Below, one piece after another: positions 34,333 through 43,055 of a DNA stretch of 64,000 bases. The translations under genes and the position numbers were made by a program. Below the pieces are notes generated by a model that was given only the letters and a program-made list of their open reading frames with translations, had not been told where the DNA came from and made no database searches. Within the stretch, counting starts at the first letter, position 1. Each line of letters starts with the position of its first letter. Source of the stretch: Daejeonella sp. H1SJ63 (GTDB lineage Bacteria > Bacteroidota > Bacteroidia > Sphingobacteriales > Sphingobacteriaceae); assembly GCF_029360775.1 (NCBI RefSeq), contig NZ_JARKMZ010000025.1:27027-91026 (forward strand). The letters are read 5' to 3'.

Positions 34333-35613
34333 ATGGCAACAATACCTCCTCTGGCAGAGCGCATGCGCCCCGAAACGCTCGACGACTATGTTGGACAAAA
34401 ACATCTTGTTGGGAAGGATGCCATCCTGCGGGTAGCCATTGAAAGCGGGAGATTACCTTCCTTAATTCTATGGGGTCCGCCAGGAGTAGGAAAGACAACA
34501 CTGGCGTTCATCATCGCCAGACAATTAAACCGTCCGTTCTTTAGTCTCAGTGCCATCAATTCAGGTGTAAAAGACATCAGGGAAGTAATTGAAAAAGCTG
34601 CGGCATTAAAGGATCTGAATGAGAATCTGCCAATACTATTTATTGATGAGATTCATCGTTTTTCAAAATCGCAGCAAGATTCGCTTTTGGGTGCTGTTGA
34701 ACGCGGCCTGGTAACACTGATCGGAGCAACTACAGAAAATCCTTCCTTCGAAGTAATATCTGCATTGCTTTCCCGCTGCCAGGTTTACATTTTACAAAAC
34801 CTTTCTGAAGAGGATCTGCTTGGCTTGTTGAATAAAGCAATCAGCCAGGATTCCTATCTGTCGGGCAAGAAAATCAGCATCAAAGAACATGAGGCGCTAC
34901 TTCGTCTTTCAGGCGGAGATGCCAGAAAATTACTGAATGTTCTGGAACTCGTTGTCAATGCCGCTAACAGCAGCAGCGTAGTTATCGGTAATGAGCTGGT
35001 ATTAAAACATGTACAGCAGAATATGGCCATCTATGATAAAGCTGGCGAACAGCATTATGATATTATATCGGCCTTCATCAAATCAATCCGGGGCAGCGAC
35101 CCGAATGCAGCTGTTTACTGGCTGGCAAGAATGATTGCAGGAGGGGAAGATCCTTCGTTTATTGCACGCAGACTGCTTATTTTAGCCTCAGAAGATATCG
35201 GAAATGCCAATCCTAACGCATTATTACTTGCCAATACCTGCTTTCAGGCAGTAAATGTGATAGGATGGCCTGAATCAAGAATCATACTTTCACAAACGGT
35301 AACCTATCTGGCTTCATCAGCCAAGAGTAATGCCAGTTATGAAGCGATAGCAAAGGCTCAGGATCTGGTTAACAGAACCGGTGATCAGTCTGTTCCGCTC
35401 CATTTACGAAACGCCCCTACAAAACTGATGAAAAACATAGGTTATGGAAGGGAATACGAATATTCGCATGCGTTTGAAGGCAATTTTTCGGCTCAGGAAT
35501 ATATGCCTGATAGTCTGAGCGGACATCTTTTATATGATCCGGGGAAAAATGCAGCTGAAGATAAACTCAGGGAAAGATTAAGGTCTTTATGGAAGGGGAA
35601 ATATAATTATTGA
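34333..35613 (+). CDS. rarA: Replication-associated recombination protein A (RarA/MgsA)
   Basis: 426-residue AAA+ ATPase of the clamp-loader clade. Opening PPLAERMRPETLDDYVGQKH, Walker A in WGPPGVGKTTLA, Walker B in LFIDEIHRFSKSQQD, sensor 1 in GATTENPSFEV, arginine-finger region SALLSRCQVYIL, then the helical tetramerisation domain (AFIKSIRGSDPNAAVYWLAR, FIARRLLILASEDIGNANPN). It acts at stalled replication forks. Complete, single gene. Confidence 0.94.
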   Translation: MATIPPLAERMRPETLDDYVGQKHLVGKDAILRVAIESGRLPSLILWGPPGVGKTTLAFIIARQLNRPFFSLSAINSGVKDIREVIEKAAALKDLNENLPILFIDEIHRFSKSQQDSLLGAVERGLVTLIGATTENPSFEVISALLSRCQVYILQNLSEEDLLGLLNKAISQDSYLSGKKISIKEHEALLRLSGGDARKLLNVLELVVNAANSSSVVIGNELVLKHVQQNMAIYDKAGEQHYDIISAFIKSIRGSDPNAAVYWLARMIAGGEDPSFIARRLLILASEDIGNANPNALLLANTCFQAVNVIGWPESRIILSQTVTYLASSAKSNASYEAIAKAQDLVNRTGDQSVPLHLRNAPTKLMKNIGYGREYEYSHAFEGNFSAQEYMPDSLSGHLLYDPGKNAAEDKLRERLRSLWKGKYNY

Positions 35614-35709
35614 GCTGTTCTGAATTTTCAGTTAATAAACCAGAGTCTTAATCAGCAACAAATTCATTAATTTCAATATTATTTTAACAGAAATCTTAAC
35701 AAAACACAA

Positions 35710-36495
35710 ATGAATTTAAACCTTAAAGGCAAAAGAGCATTAGTTTGCGGAAGTACACAGGGAATCGGCAAAGCTTCTGCTATTGAACTTGCACTTCTGG
35801 GCGCAGACATCACCCTCATTGCCCGAAATGAGGAAAAATTAAAGGAAGTTCTGAACGAATTACCCGGATTTGGAAAACAGAAGCACCAGTATTTATCAGC
35901 TGATTTCACAAACCCTTCTGAACTCAGGAAAATCATCACCGGATACGTTTCAGAACACCCGATAGATATTCTGATCAATAATACAGGTGGCCCGGCAGGC
36001 GGACAGGCGGTAGATGCTGCAACTGATGAGTATATAAATGCTTTCAACATGCACCTTATTTGTAATCAGATACTTACTCAGGCCGTGGTACCCGGAATGA
36101 AGAATAAGAATTTCGGAAGAATCATTAATATCATTTCTACTTCTGTAAAAACTCCGCTTAAAGGATTGGGAGTTTCGAATACCATCAGAGGAGCGGTAGC
36201 CAGCTGGTCGAAAACACTTGCTTTAGAACTCGCACCTTTTGGTATTACAGTCAACAATGTTCTTCCAGGTTTTACCATGACGGGCAGACTTGAATTCCTG
36301 ATTAATTCTATTGCTCAGAAAGAAGGTAAAAGCAATGAGGAGGTTAAAAATGACATGATCAGTACCATTCCGGCAGGAAGAATAGCCGATGCTGAAGAGG
36401 TTGCAGCAGCAGTAGCATTTTTAGCCAGCCCGGCAGCATCCTATATCAACGGCATCAATGTTCCGGTTGATGGCGGTAAAACACCTTCATTATAA
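35710..36495 (+). CDS. SDR-family oxidoreductase with replaced active site
   Basis: 261 residues, Rossmann fold. Cofactor motif GSTQGIGKA (14-22), NNTGG (90-94) and Ser 143. At the positions of the catalytic Tyr and Lys (Ser+13 and +17) it has S156 and R160 (GVSNTIRGAVASW) instead of YxxxK. The C-terminal VNNVLPGFTMTGRL and GGKTPSL are otherwise FabG-like. A known SDR branch shares this SNxxR form, so it is not a random mutation, but ordinary ketoreductase chemistry is doubtful. It lies 14 bp upstream of an SMP-30-like gene and probably forms a unit with it. Confidence 0.82.
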   Translation: MNLNLKGKRALVCGSTQGIGKASAIELALLGADITLIARNEEKLKEVLNELPGFGKQKHQYLSADFTNPSELRKIITGYVSEHPIDILINNTGGPAGGQAVDAATDEYINAFNMHLICNQILTQAVVPGMKNKNFGRIINIISTSVKTPLKGLGVSNTIRGAVASWSKTLALELAPFGITVNNVLPGFTMTGRLEFLINSIAQKEGKSNEEVKNDMISTIPAGRIADAEEVAAAVAFLASPAASYINGINVPVDGGKTPSL

Positions 36496-36509
36496 AACAA
36501 TTTACAGAT

Positions 36510-37442
36510 ATGAATACAGTAAAAACCTTAATGCTGAGTATAGTTTTGCCTTTTGCCGGCTACGGGATGATCAGCGGGATGAATGAAAATATGCGTTCTG
36601 TATTGAAATTTCAGAAGAAGAAATCTGATATCATTGCCGATAATGCAAAGCCTGTATTAATTTCGAGTCAGTTCAAATTTACCGAGGGACCGGTGGCTGA
36701 TAAGCAGGGTAATTTCTTTTTTACAGACATCATCGAAGATAAGATCTGGAAGTACAGTATCGAAGGTGAATTAAGCCTTTTTATGGATAAAACCGGCCAC
36801 TCTGACGGGATGTATTTTGACAAAAAGGGCAACCTGATCACAGCTGCCGACGAAAAAAATGAGTTATGGTCGATCAGTCCGGATAAAAAAATTACCGTAA
36901 TCCTCGATAATTACGAAGGGAAACGCTTTAACGGACCGAACGATCTATGGATAGACAAAAAGGGAGGAATCTATTTTACCGACCCTTACTATCAGCGTCC
37001 TTACTGGGAAAGAAAGCAATCAGAACTTGACGGGCAACATGTTTATTACCTGCCGAATGGTTCAAAAAAAGCAATCATAGTTGACAATAAGCTTGTAATG
37101 CCGAATGGCATCATTGGTTCGGCTGATGGCAAAAATCTTTTCGTAGCTGATATCGGTGATAAGAAAACCTATAAGTATACCATTAATAAGGATGGCAGCC
37201 TGTCTGAACGAAAGCTATTTACCGGTATGGGTTCAGACGGAATGACACTTGATAACAAAAGCAACCTCTATCTTACCGGCCGGGGCGTTACTGTTTTTAA
37301 TCCCCGGGGAGAACAAATAGAACATATTGAGCTGCCGGGATGGACAGCCAATGTTACTTTTGGAGGTAAAAACAAAGATATTTTATTTATAACCTCAAAT
37401 AAATCAGTGTATACCCTGAAGATGAAAGTGAAAGGAATTTAA
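36510..37442 (+). CDS. SMP-30/gluconolactonase-like six-bladed propeller, exported
   Basis: 310 residues with an N-terminal hydrophobic signal (about 1-22). Family blocks: FKFTEGPVADKQGNFFFTDI (metal Glu), RFNGPNDLWIDKKGGIYFTD (metal Asn and Asp), NKLVMPNGIIGSADGKNLFV (metal Asn), GMGSDGMTLDNKSNLYLTG (metal Asp). These calcium-dependent enzymes open sugar lactones; the periplasmic substrate is unknown. Follows the SDR gene by 14 bp and ends in a strong terminator. Confidence 0.87.
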   Translation: MNTVKTLMLSIVLPFAGYGMISGMNENMRSVLKFQKKKSDIIADNAKPVLISSQFKFTEGPVADKQGNFFFTDIIEDKIWKYSIEGELSLFMDKTGHSDGMYFDKKGNLITAADEKNELWSISPDKKITVILDNYEGKRFNGPNDLWIDKKGGIYFTDPYYQRPYWERKQSELDGQHVYYLPNGSKKAIIVDNKLVMPNGIIGSADGKNLFVADIGDKKTYKYTINKDGSLSERKLFTGMGSDGMTLDNKSNLYLTGRGVTVFNPRGEQIEHIELPGWTANVTFGGKNKDILFITSNKSVYTLKMKVKGI

Positions 37443-37455
37443 TTCTTTAAAAACA

Positions 37456-37500
37456 GAAAGGCCCCGGATTGAAAAATTCACTCCGGGGCCTTTCATTTTC
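37456..37500. terminator. 13-bp hairpin terminator
   Basis: GAAAGGCCCCGGA (37456-37468) pairs with TCCGGGGCCTTTC (37482-37494). Located between the convergent SMP-30 and DUF1573 genes. Confidence 0.9.
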
Positions 37501-37511
37501 AGGTTGATTTC

Positions 37512-37904
37512 CTATTCTGCTGATGCAGCAACAACCTCTCCTTTAATGTAAATCAACTTTACAGGAGTTTTAGCATTAGACCTGATGGTCAGCCCCTTAC
37601 TAAATGGAGCCAATGCGGCTGCATTATAGGTAACTGTAATCGTTCCTGTTTGTCCTTTTAATACCGGTGTATTGGTATACTTTGGAACAGTACATCCGCA
37701 AACACTTTCAATATTGCTTATAATCAATGGCTCATCGCCAATGTTTGTAAATTTAAAATCAACACTTACTGGTTTTCCCTGAGGAATTTTACCAAAATCA
37801 TGCGTTTCTTTTTCAAACTTGAATTCAGGTTTTTCTACAGCGCGAAATGCTGATACTGCTGCAAACAAAAATACTACGCTGCAAAGAATAACTAACTTTT
37901 TCAT
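37512..37904 (-). CDS. DUF1573 exported protein
   Basis: 130 residues: signal peptide (about 1-22) and one Ig-like DUF1573 domain. Family hallmarks are KETHDFGKIPQGKPVSVDFK, NIGDEPLIISNIESVCGCTV (conserved CGCT) and the GTITVTYN strand. Very common in Bacteroidota periplasm; function unknown. Its 5' side carries a composite palindromic repeat about 35-105 bp upstream of the ATG. Confidence 0.88.
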   Translation of the reverse strand: MKKLVILCSVVFLFAAVSAFRAVEKPEFKFEKETHDFGKIPQGKPVSVDFKFTNIGDEPLIISNIESVCGCTVPKYTNTPVLKGQTGTITVTYNAAALAPFSKGLTIRSNAKTPVKLIYIKGEVVAASAE

Positions 37905-38219
37905 CTTTTTAATTTTTTGTTTTTTTAATAGTAATAAATCTGCCTGCGGCAGGCAGGTCTACCTGTCGGTAGACAGGCATGCATGCCGTCGGGCATGGCG
38001 ATCATGATTTGATAATTACTAAAGTTTATTGTTTTGTATTATCAAAGCAAATCCCGCGCCAAAATAACACGACAGGTAATAAGCCCTCATACCAAAAATA
38101 ACATTTTAGCTTATCCGATTATAAACAAGCATCAATTGTTATTCAATTGTTACGCGAAAATCAGAATTTGGTTTCATTGCCCGAACGACTGTCTGAGATT
38201 CATTCGGGAGAAACCCGAA
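37905..38219. other. 315-bp gap with palindromic repeat
   Basis: No gene. Holds the composite palindrome at 37940-38008 and, further right, AT-rich sequence with no clear promoter. A 7-bp hairpin (38202-38220) sits against the end of the RRM gene but lacks a T-run on the side needed for termination of that gene. Confidence 0.5.
37940..38008 (-). repeat. Composite REP-like palindromic element, copy C
   Basis: Three adjoining hairpins: CTGCCTGCGGCAGGCAG, CCTGTC-GGTA-GACAGG and CATGCC-GTCG-GGCATG, ending in GGCGATCATGAT. Read on the minus strand it begins ATCATGATCGCCATGCC, identical to 11731-11747, and in both cases it lies in the 5' region of an exported protein gene in the same orientation. 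Confidence 0.65.
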
Positions 38220-38477
38220 TTAAAATCTTCTGTCGGGTTTCTTTTCTTCAGAAACGCGAACACCAATCTTACGGCCATATAATTCAGTGCCATCCAGGGC
38301 TTCAATAGCCTGCTGACCTGCCTCATCGTCCATTTCAACAAAGCCAAAGCCCTTACTGCGACCACTTTGCTTGTCAATAATCAACTTCACCGAAGTGGGT
38401 TCACCATACTTTTCAAAAATTTCTCTTAACTCCTGTTCATCTACTTTAAATGGAAGTCCTCCAACGAAAATATTCAT
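38220..38477 (-). CDS. RNA-binding protein, single RRM
   Basis: 85 residues, essentially one RRM: RNP2 is IFVGGL (3-8) and RNP1 is KGFGFVEM (42-49). A short basic tail EEKKPDRRF follows. Small RRM proteins of this kind are abundant in Bacteroidota and are suspected post-transcriptional regulators, roughly taking the place of Hfq/CspA. Single gene; no clear promoter box. Confidence 0.92.
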   Translation of the reverse strand: MNIFVGGLPFKVDEQELREIFEKYGEPTSVKLIIDKQSGRSKGFGFVEMDDEAGQQAIEALDGTELYGRKIGVRVSEEKKPDRRF

Positions 38478-38502
38478 ATGCTATTAATTGTTTAGTTTCA
38501 AT

Positions 38503-39723
38503 TTACTGATTTACTTGTTCCTGATAATAAGGATGTTGCTTAACTCTGGTTATTTCAGGGTCACCAATGGCAGTTAATATCCGGCGGGCACCTACAAGAG
38601 TACGCGACTGAAAATCATCATAATTCTTAGATCCGCTGATCATGCTGTTAATTCTCACCAATCCTGCAGCTTGAATAAACTCCCCATTGCCAATATATAT
38701 TGCTGTATGGGTAACCCTCATCGTTTTTTTATTCCCTGCAAAAAAGAGATGATCGCCCGGCTTCAGATTCTTTAATGCTTTGGTAATACTCACAGAATCA
38801 CTTTCAAAAATATCTACCTTATCCCCAACTAATGCCTGCTGGGAGGCATCCCGGGGAAGTACAATACCATGCATAAAATAACTTGTTTTCGTAAATCCGC
38901 TGCAATCCATGCCCTTTACTGAGGTGCCACCCCATAAATAAGGAATACCAAGATAGTTACGGGCAGTTTTCAATAATTGTTCTGCTGAAGGATCGGGCTG
39001 ATTTTTCCACTGATCATATGGCCTTGCTTTCTTCACTGAGATAAAGGCAGTACGCTTATCGGGGAATGCAACTTTATAAAAACCACTTGTCTCAGAAAGC
39101 AGCTGCAGAATATTTCCGGCAACAAGATCAGATACAGGTAATGAACTTTCAGATGGTTCAGTGTAAGCAAGTCCGAACAGTTCGGTATAAACAATCTTTT
39201 CTGCCCTTTGCCAGTTCTCGAACTCCGGTTTAGTCATCGGTACAATACCGGCTGATTCAGTCCATGACAGATAATTATCAGGAGTACGGATAAAATAATT
39301 TCCTCTTTCCTTCTTTAATATTTTTACCGGTGTACCCAGGAGAGACTGGGTGGCCATCTCGGCAGCATGATTCGGGGCATAGCGCTGATTGATGACCGAT
39401 AAATTAGTGACACCATATACTTTTGCATTCTGATCAGCAGAAGGTAAAACTTCCTCTTTGATTATTACCACGAGGTTTTCCCTACTCAGCAAAGCTTTTA
39501 ATTCTGCCGCTGCTTCTGCTTTGGAAATCTCCAGCTTATACGCAAGAGGCTCTGATGTTAGCTGACTAAGCTGATAATATTCAGTTCTTTTATCCGGAGC
39601 GTATTTTTTTTGAACCTGAAGTGATAATTCATTTACTCTTTTTATAAGCAAAGAATCAATAACAGCAGCTTCTGAATAAGAACCGAGAAATAAAATAAAA
39701 GCAATAAAAAATAATCTGTTCAT
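38503..39723 (-). CDS. SH3-domain NlpC/P60 cell-wall peptidase
   Basis: 406 residues from MNRLFFIAFILFLGSYSEAA; a frame start 33 bp upstream would spoil the signal peptide. After an N-terminal domain, two SH3-like segments (about 115-260: LLGTPVKILKKERGNYFIRT, ILQLLSETSGFYKVAFPDKR) precede the C40 domain with catalytic Cys in KGMDCSGFTKTSYF, His in VTHTAIYIGNGEFIQA. Similar to YkfC-type gamma-D-glutamyl-L-diamino acid peptidases that recycle wall peptides. Lies 25 bp downstream of the RRM start on the same strand side, but is read away independently. Confidence 0.88.
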   Translation of the reverse strand: MNRLFFIAFILFLGSYSEAAVIDSLLIKRVNELSLQVQKKYAPDKRTEYYQLSQLTSEPLAYKLEISKAEAAAELKALLSRENLVVIIKEEVLPSADQNAKVYGVTNLSVINQRYAPNHAAEMATQSLLGTPVKILKKERGNYFIRTPDNYLSWTESAGIVPMTKPEFENWQRAEKIVYTELFGLAYTEPSESSLPVSDLVAGNILQLLSETSGFYKVAFPDKRTAFISVKKARPYDQWKNQPDPSAEQLLKTARNYLGIPYLWGGTSVKGMDCSGFTKTSYFMHGIVLPRDASQQALVGDKVDIFESDSVSITKALKNLKPGDHLFFAGNKKTMRVTHTAIYIGNGEFIQAAGLVRINSMISGSKNYDDFQSRTLVGARRILTAIGDPEITRVKQHPYYQEQVNQ

Positions 39724-39857
39724 ATAGTATTCTGTAGAAAATAAGGATTGCGACAATTCGGCTAGCTTAATTCCTTATGTTTCGATAATTGATAAATTTA
39801 AGGAAAGAATCTCAGAAAATCAGCAGTAATTTTAGTATCAGGGATTAAAGTCATTGA

Positions 39858-40685
39858 CTATAAATTCTTTAGCCAGTCCATCAGTGAAGCATACTTATAG
39901 GTAAAGTTCAGTTCTCTATCAGTTCGTTCAGTGCTGATTACTTTCCAGTCCTTCCTTTCAGCAATAAATTGCGGCTCGACAAGATGCTCGGTTTTTGCAG
40001 CAAGTGTATAAAATTCTTCTTTTGACGGATGTATTGGTGCGCATCCATTATATATCCCCCCGGCATTTTCATCATTAATCAGGGTACTGACCAGAGCAAT
40101 AACATCATCCAGATGAATAAGGTTCACAGGAGCCAGTCCGTTAGGAATATTGGTTTTACCGGCAAAAAATCTTCCCGGTGTCCGGCCCGGCCCGATTAAA
40201 CCGGCAAGCCTTAAAACAACCACCTTTGTCTTCAGACCATTTAACATCTCTTCAAACTCTGCAATTGCCTTCGCTGAATCGGTTTCAGGTGCTATTGCTG
40301 AGCTTTCTGTTATTTCCGAATTGCTTTCAGGATAAACTGAGGTAGAACTGATAAAGATGATTCTGGAAATTCTTCCTCTCTCAAGCAATGGCTTCAGCAG
40401 AAAGGCCATTTTACGATAATTTTCTGTACCGGTTATACTTCTCCTGCCCGGAGGTACAGAAATGATGAGAATGTCAGAATCTAAAAAATCAAAAAGTTCA
40501 GGATCCTGACTATTTATGTCGAACTGTACTAAATAAGGGTCAATTCCATCTGATTTAAACAGATCTGATTTAGCCGGACTTGTTGTACTGGCTTTAACTC
40601 TAAATTCTTTGCTTATCAGGTATTTAGCAAGCGGATAGCCCAGCCAGCCGCATCCAAGTAAACTAACCGTAGTGTTATTTTTCAT
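39858..40685 (-). CDS. SDR/NAD-dependent epimerase-like protein
   Basis: 275 residues with an N-terminal dinucleotide fold (LLGCGWLGYPLAKYLI, GxGxLG form) and the atypical-SDR pattern FISSTSVYPES (Ser and Tyr), followed by VVLRLAGLIGPGRTPGRFFA and NLIHLDDVIALV. It resembles the YeeZ group, whose substrates are unknown. The catalytic Lys of YxxxK is not evident. The gene has its own -7 box 12 nt before the ATG. Confidence 0.78.
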   Translation of the reverse strand: MKNNTTVSLLGCGWLGYPLAKYLISKEFRVKASTTSPAKSDLFKSDGIDPYLVQFDINSQDPELFDFLDSDILIISVPPGRRSITGTENYRKMAFLLKPLLERGRISRIIFISSTSVYPESNSEITESSAIAPETDSAKAIAEFEEMLNGLKTKVVVLRLAGLIGPGRTPGRFFAGKTNIPNGLAPVNLIHLDDVIALVSTLINDENAGGIYNGCAPIHPSKEEFYTLAAKTEHLVEPQFIAERKDWKVISTERTDRELNFTYKYASLMDWLKNL

Positions 40686-40697
40686 GTATATTTACAA

Positions 40698-40732
40698 CAA
40701 AAGTACGTGCTTTAATTTTTAATTGAGTTTTG
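40698..40732. promoter_or_regulatory. Divergent promoters: TACTTTTG (minus) and GAGTTTTG (plus)
   Basis: 40698-40705 on the minus strand is an exact TACTTTTG box 12 nt before the SDR gene. 40725-40732 on the plus strand (GAGTTTTG, one mismatch) lies 41 nt before the OmpA lipoprotein start. The two are 19 bp apart. Confidence 0.5.
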
Positions 40733-40773
40733 GCATCTCATTTGAATTAATCTTAAACAAAAAATAAATAATC

Positions 40774-41451
40774 ATGAAAAGTATAAAGATTAAAACAGCA
40801 ACATGGGCATTGGCTATTGCTGCTTCTGCCATGTTATTTCAAGCCTGCGCAACTGCAACAAAAACACAAAAAGGAGCTGTCATCGGTTCAGCAGCCGGTG
40901 GAACTATAGGTGCTATAATTGGTAAAAAAGCAGGAAATACTGCAGTTGGTGCTATTCTGGGCGGAGCTATCGGTGGTACTGCCGGAGCATTAATCGGTCG
41001 TAAAATGGACCGCCAGGCAGAAGAAATCAAACAAACTGTTCCAAATGCTGAAGTAATCCGCGAAGGCGAAGGAATCATTGTAAAGTTTGACTCAGGAATT
41101 TTGTTTGATGTTAATCAGACTGCACTGAAACCTGCTGCAAGAACCAATATTGAAAATCTGGCTACCTCATTGAAAAATAACCCGGAGACTATCGTTACCA
41201 TTGTTGGTCATACAGATGCTACCGGTACCGATGATTATAATCAGAAACTTTCTGAGCGTCGCGCCGCAGCTGTTAAATCTTATGCAGTTGCTCAGGGAAT
41301 AAGTTCAAGCCGCCTGAATACTCAGGGAAGAGGCGAAAGTGAACCAATTGATGATAATACTACCGAAGATGGCAGAGCCAAAAACCGTCGTGTGGAAATT
41401 GTGATCGTTGCCAACGAAAAAATGAAAGAAGAAGCTAAATCCGCTCAATAA
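40774..41451 (+). CDS. OmpA-family lipoprotein with glycine zipper
   Basis: 225 residues. Lipobox FQAC (Cys 25), then a glycine zipper (GAVIGSAAGGTIGAIIGKKA and GGAIGGTAGALIGRKM, about 35-82) and an OmpA peptidoglycan-binding domain (about 105-215) with the DFDSGI-type opening, IVGHTDATGTDDYNQKLSER and NRRVEIVI. It ties the outer membrane to the cell wall, like YiaD of E. coli. A hairpin terminator follows. Confidence 0.92.
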   Translation: MKSIKIKTATWALAIAASAMLFQACATATKTQKGAVIGSAAGGTIGAIIGKKAGNTAVGAILGGAIGGTAGALIGRKMDRQAEEIKQTVPNAEVIREGEGIIVKFDSGILFDVNQTALKPAARTNIENLATSLKNNPETIVTIVGHTDATGTDDYNQKLSERRAAAVKSYAVAQGISSSRLNTQGRGESEPIDDNTTEDGRAKNRRVEIVIVANEKMKEEAKSAQ

Positions 41452-41470
41452 ATACACTCATATCCTATCT

Positions 41471-41507
41471 AAATAGCTCATCAGGCTCCGGGTTGATGAG
41501 CTATTTT
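41471..41507. terminator. 13-bp hairpin terminator
   Basis: AAATAGCTCATCA (41471-41483) pairs with TGATGAGCTATTT (41494-41506). Shared by the convergent OmpA and YfiT-like genes; the right arm overlaps the YfiT stop codon. Confidence 0.88.
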
Positions 41508-42042
41508 ACCAGCCCCTGGCTTTTCTTGTCTCCGTGATATGAGCCAGATGATGCTCTCCATGCCAGACATACATTGCCAGAACTTCAGCCAGTACAAAAT
41601 TCTTTTTATGTTCCGGATGATAATAAGTTCTTGAAAAGTCGCTGCTCTTAAATGTTCTCAAAAATGCCGTCCACCTTCTGTGAAGACTGTCAAGCAGATC
41701 AAGCGAATCATGCACGGCTCCATAATGCGCCTCCTCACATTCAGCCCAGCGATCTTCATGATAAATCCTGATAGTGGGATTATCTTCAGTCAGGGCAAGC
41801 TTGAAACGGATATATGCATTCATATGACTGTCGGGAAGATGATGAACAACCTGTCTTAAAGTCCAGCCCCCATCCCTGTAGGGTGTATCCAGCTGCACAT
41901 CATTTAATCCATTTACTGCGTCACGAATCTTGCCGGGCAATGCTGCCAGATTTTCGATCAATCCCGGATATTCATCTTCTGTGCAGGGTTCTGACTTAAA
42001 CTTTCCTATCGGATATTTAAGCTGTTCCAAATCTTTTGTCAT
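41506..42042 (-). CDS. YfiT/BstA-type DinB-fold metal hydrolase/transferase
   Basis: 178 residues, the length of B. subtilis YfiT. Metal ligands: H67 in QVVHHLPDSH and H161/H165 in WHGEHHLAHI. Opening KYPIGKFK is typical. In Bacilli the family includes bacillithiol S-transferases; some Bacteroidota also make bacillithiol, so the activity is plausible but not shown. It follows a second DinB/MDMPI-type gene by 12 bp, making a two-gene unit of related folds. Confidence 0.87.
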   Translation of the reverse strand: MTKDLEQLKYPIGKFKSEPCTEDEYPGLIENLAALPGKIRDAVNGLNDVQLDTPYRDGGWTLRQVVHHLPDSHMNAYIRFKLALTEDNPTIRIYHEDRWAECEEAHYGAVHDSLDLLDSLHRRWTAFLRTFKSSDFSRTYYHPEHKKNFVLAEVLAMYVWHGEHHLAHITETRKARGW

Positions 42043-42054
42043 ACCATTAATTAT

Positions 42055-42870
42055 TTAAACCATAAATGTACGCATTGACAGGGCATGTGCCCCAAGCTGT
42101 TTATTGCCAATGACTTGCCAGAACTGTGCAGCCTGATTAATATCAATTGCCTTTGAAAAAAGCATCCAGGAAATATTCTGATCAATAAAAACCATTGAAT
42201 CTGCCTGATCTGCTGAATCTGCAAAACACCAGCTACCTGACAATTGCTGAATGCACCATACCCCGCCGGCATCACCAACAATCTCAATCCTTACCACACT
42301 TCCTTCCCTGGCATCCATACACAGGTAGTGATAAGGCAATGCTTTCATGCAAATCTGCAGAAAAGGATGATATAATTCAGGGTTCAGAATTGAAGGCGCC
42401 CCTACCGCCAGCCTGATCTGCTGCTGATAATACCATTGTTCTGTATATTCCCTTTCTATATCAAAACGGTTTGTAGAATGCTCTTCCCCTGCCCAGGATA
42501 CCGGAAAAATAGCAGGAGCATCGGGATCCAAACTCTTCAGATAAGTATAAAGTTCATCATAAGCATGCCTGAGCTGATTTATAATAATCTGCGGACTTAC
42601 CCTCTGATAAGCCTTTACCCAATCGGCATTCAGTTCATTTAAATATGCAGGTAATTCAGGATAGGTTTTAAGATCGGGTCCATTAAGTATATTGGTATCT
42701 CTACCTGCAGATATCCTCCTTAATACCCTGTCGAGCAGATGTGCCGCAATATCTTTTACTGTCCATTGGCTGCATATTGTTTCATTTTCCCATTGCTGCC
42801 GGCTTAGGCCATCCAGAAGATCAATTAGTGAAGTACTAAGCCTGGGGAAAATGTTTAATAGTTCAGTCAT
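42055..42870 (-). CDS. MDMPI/DinB-type protein (maleylpyruvate isomerase N-domain family)
   Basis: 271 residues. The N-terminal half has a DinB-like four-helix bundle (IDLLDGLSRQQWENETICSQ, WTVKDIAAHLLDRVLRRISA) with a metal His in AAHLLD and further His in EEHSTNRFDIEREYTEQWYY. The C-terminal half (about 180-271) looks like the SCP2-like part found in mycothiol-dependent isomerases. Thiol-dependent chemistry is inferred from family. It is the first gene of a pair with the YfiT-like protein. Confidence 0.72.
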   Translation of the reverse strand: MTELLNIFPRLSTSLIDLLDGLSRQQWENETICSQWTVKDIAAHLLDRVLRRISAGRDTNILNGPDLKTYPELPAYLNELNADWVKAYQRVSPQIIINQLRHAYDELYTYLKSLDPDAPAIFPVSWAGEEHSTNRFDIEREYTEQWYYQQQIRLAVGAPSILNPELYHPFLQICMKALPYHYLCMDAREGSVVRIEIVGDAGGVWCIQQLSGSWCFADSADQADSMVFIDQNISWMLFSKAIDINQAAQFWQVIGNKQLGAHALSMRTFMV

Positions 42871-43055
42871 AGCATCAAATGCTCTTCTTTAAGCTCTTTA
42901 ACAGGTTCATTCTTAGCGGATAGCCCTATTTATCAGATCGAACCGCGACTGAAATATTACGGCAAATAATGAATAAATATTCCGAATACAGAGCTCACAG
43001 CCATATTCCCGCTTTTGCAGCTTCTGACAATTTGTCCGAAAGCAAAAAACAATTA

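Noticed and set aside
38202-38220. Hairpin ATTCGGG/CCCGAAT as terminator of the RRM gene
   Set aside because: No T-run follows it in the direction of the RRM gene.
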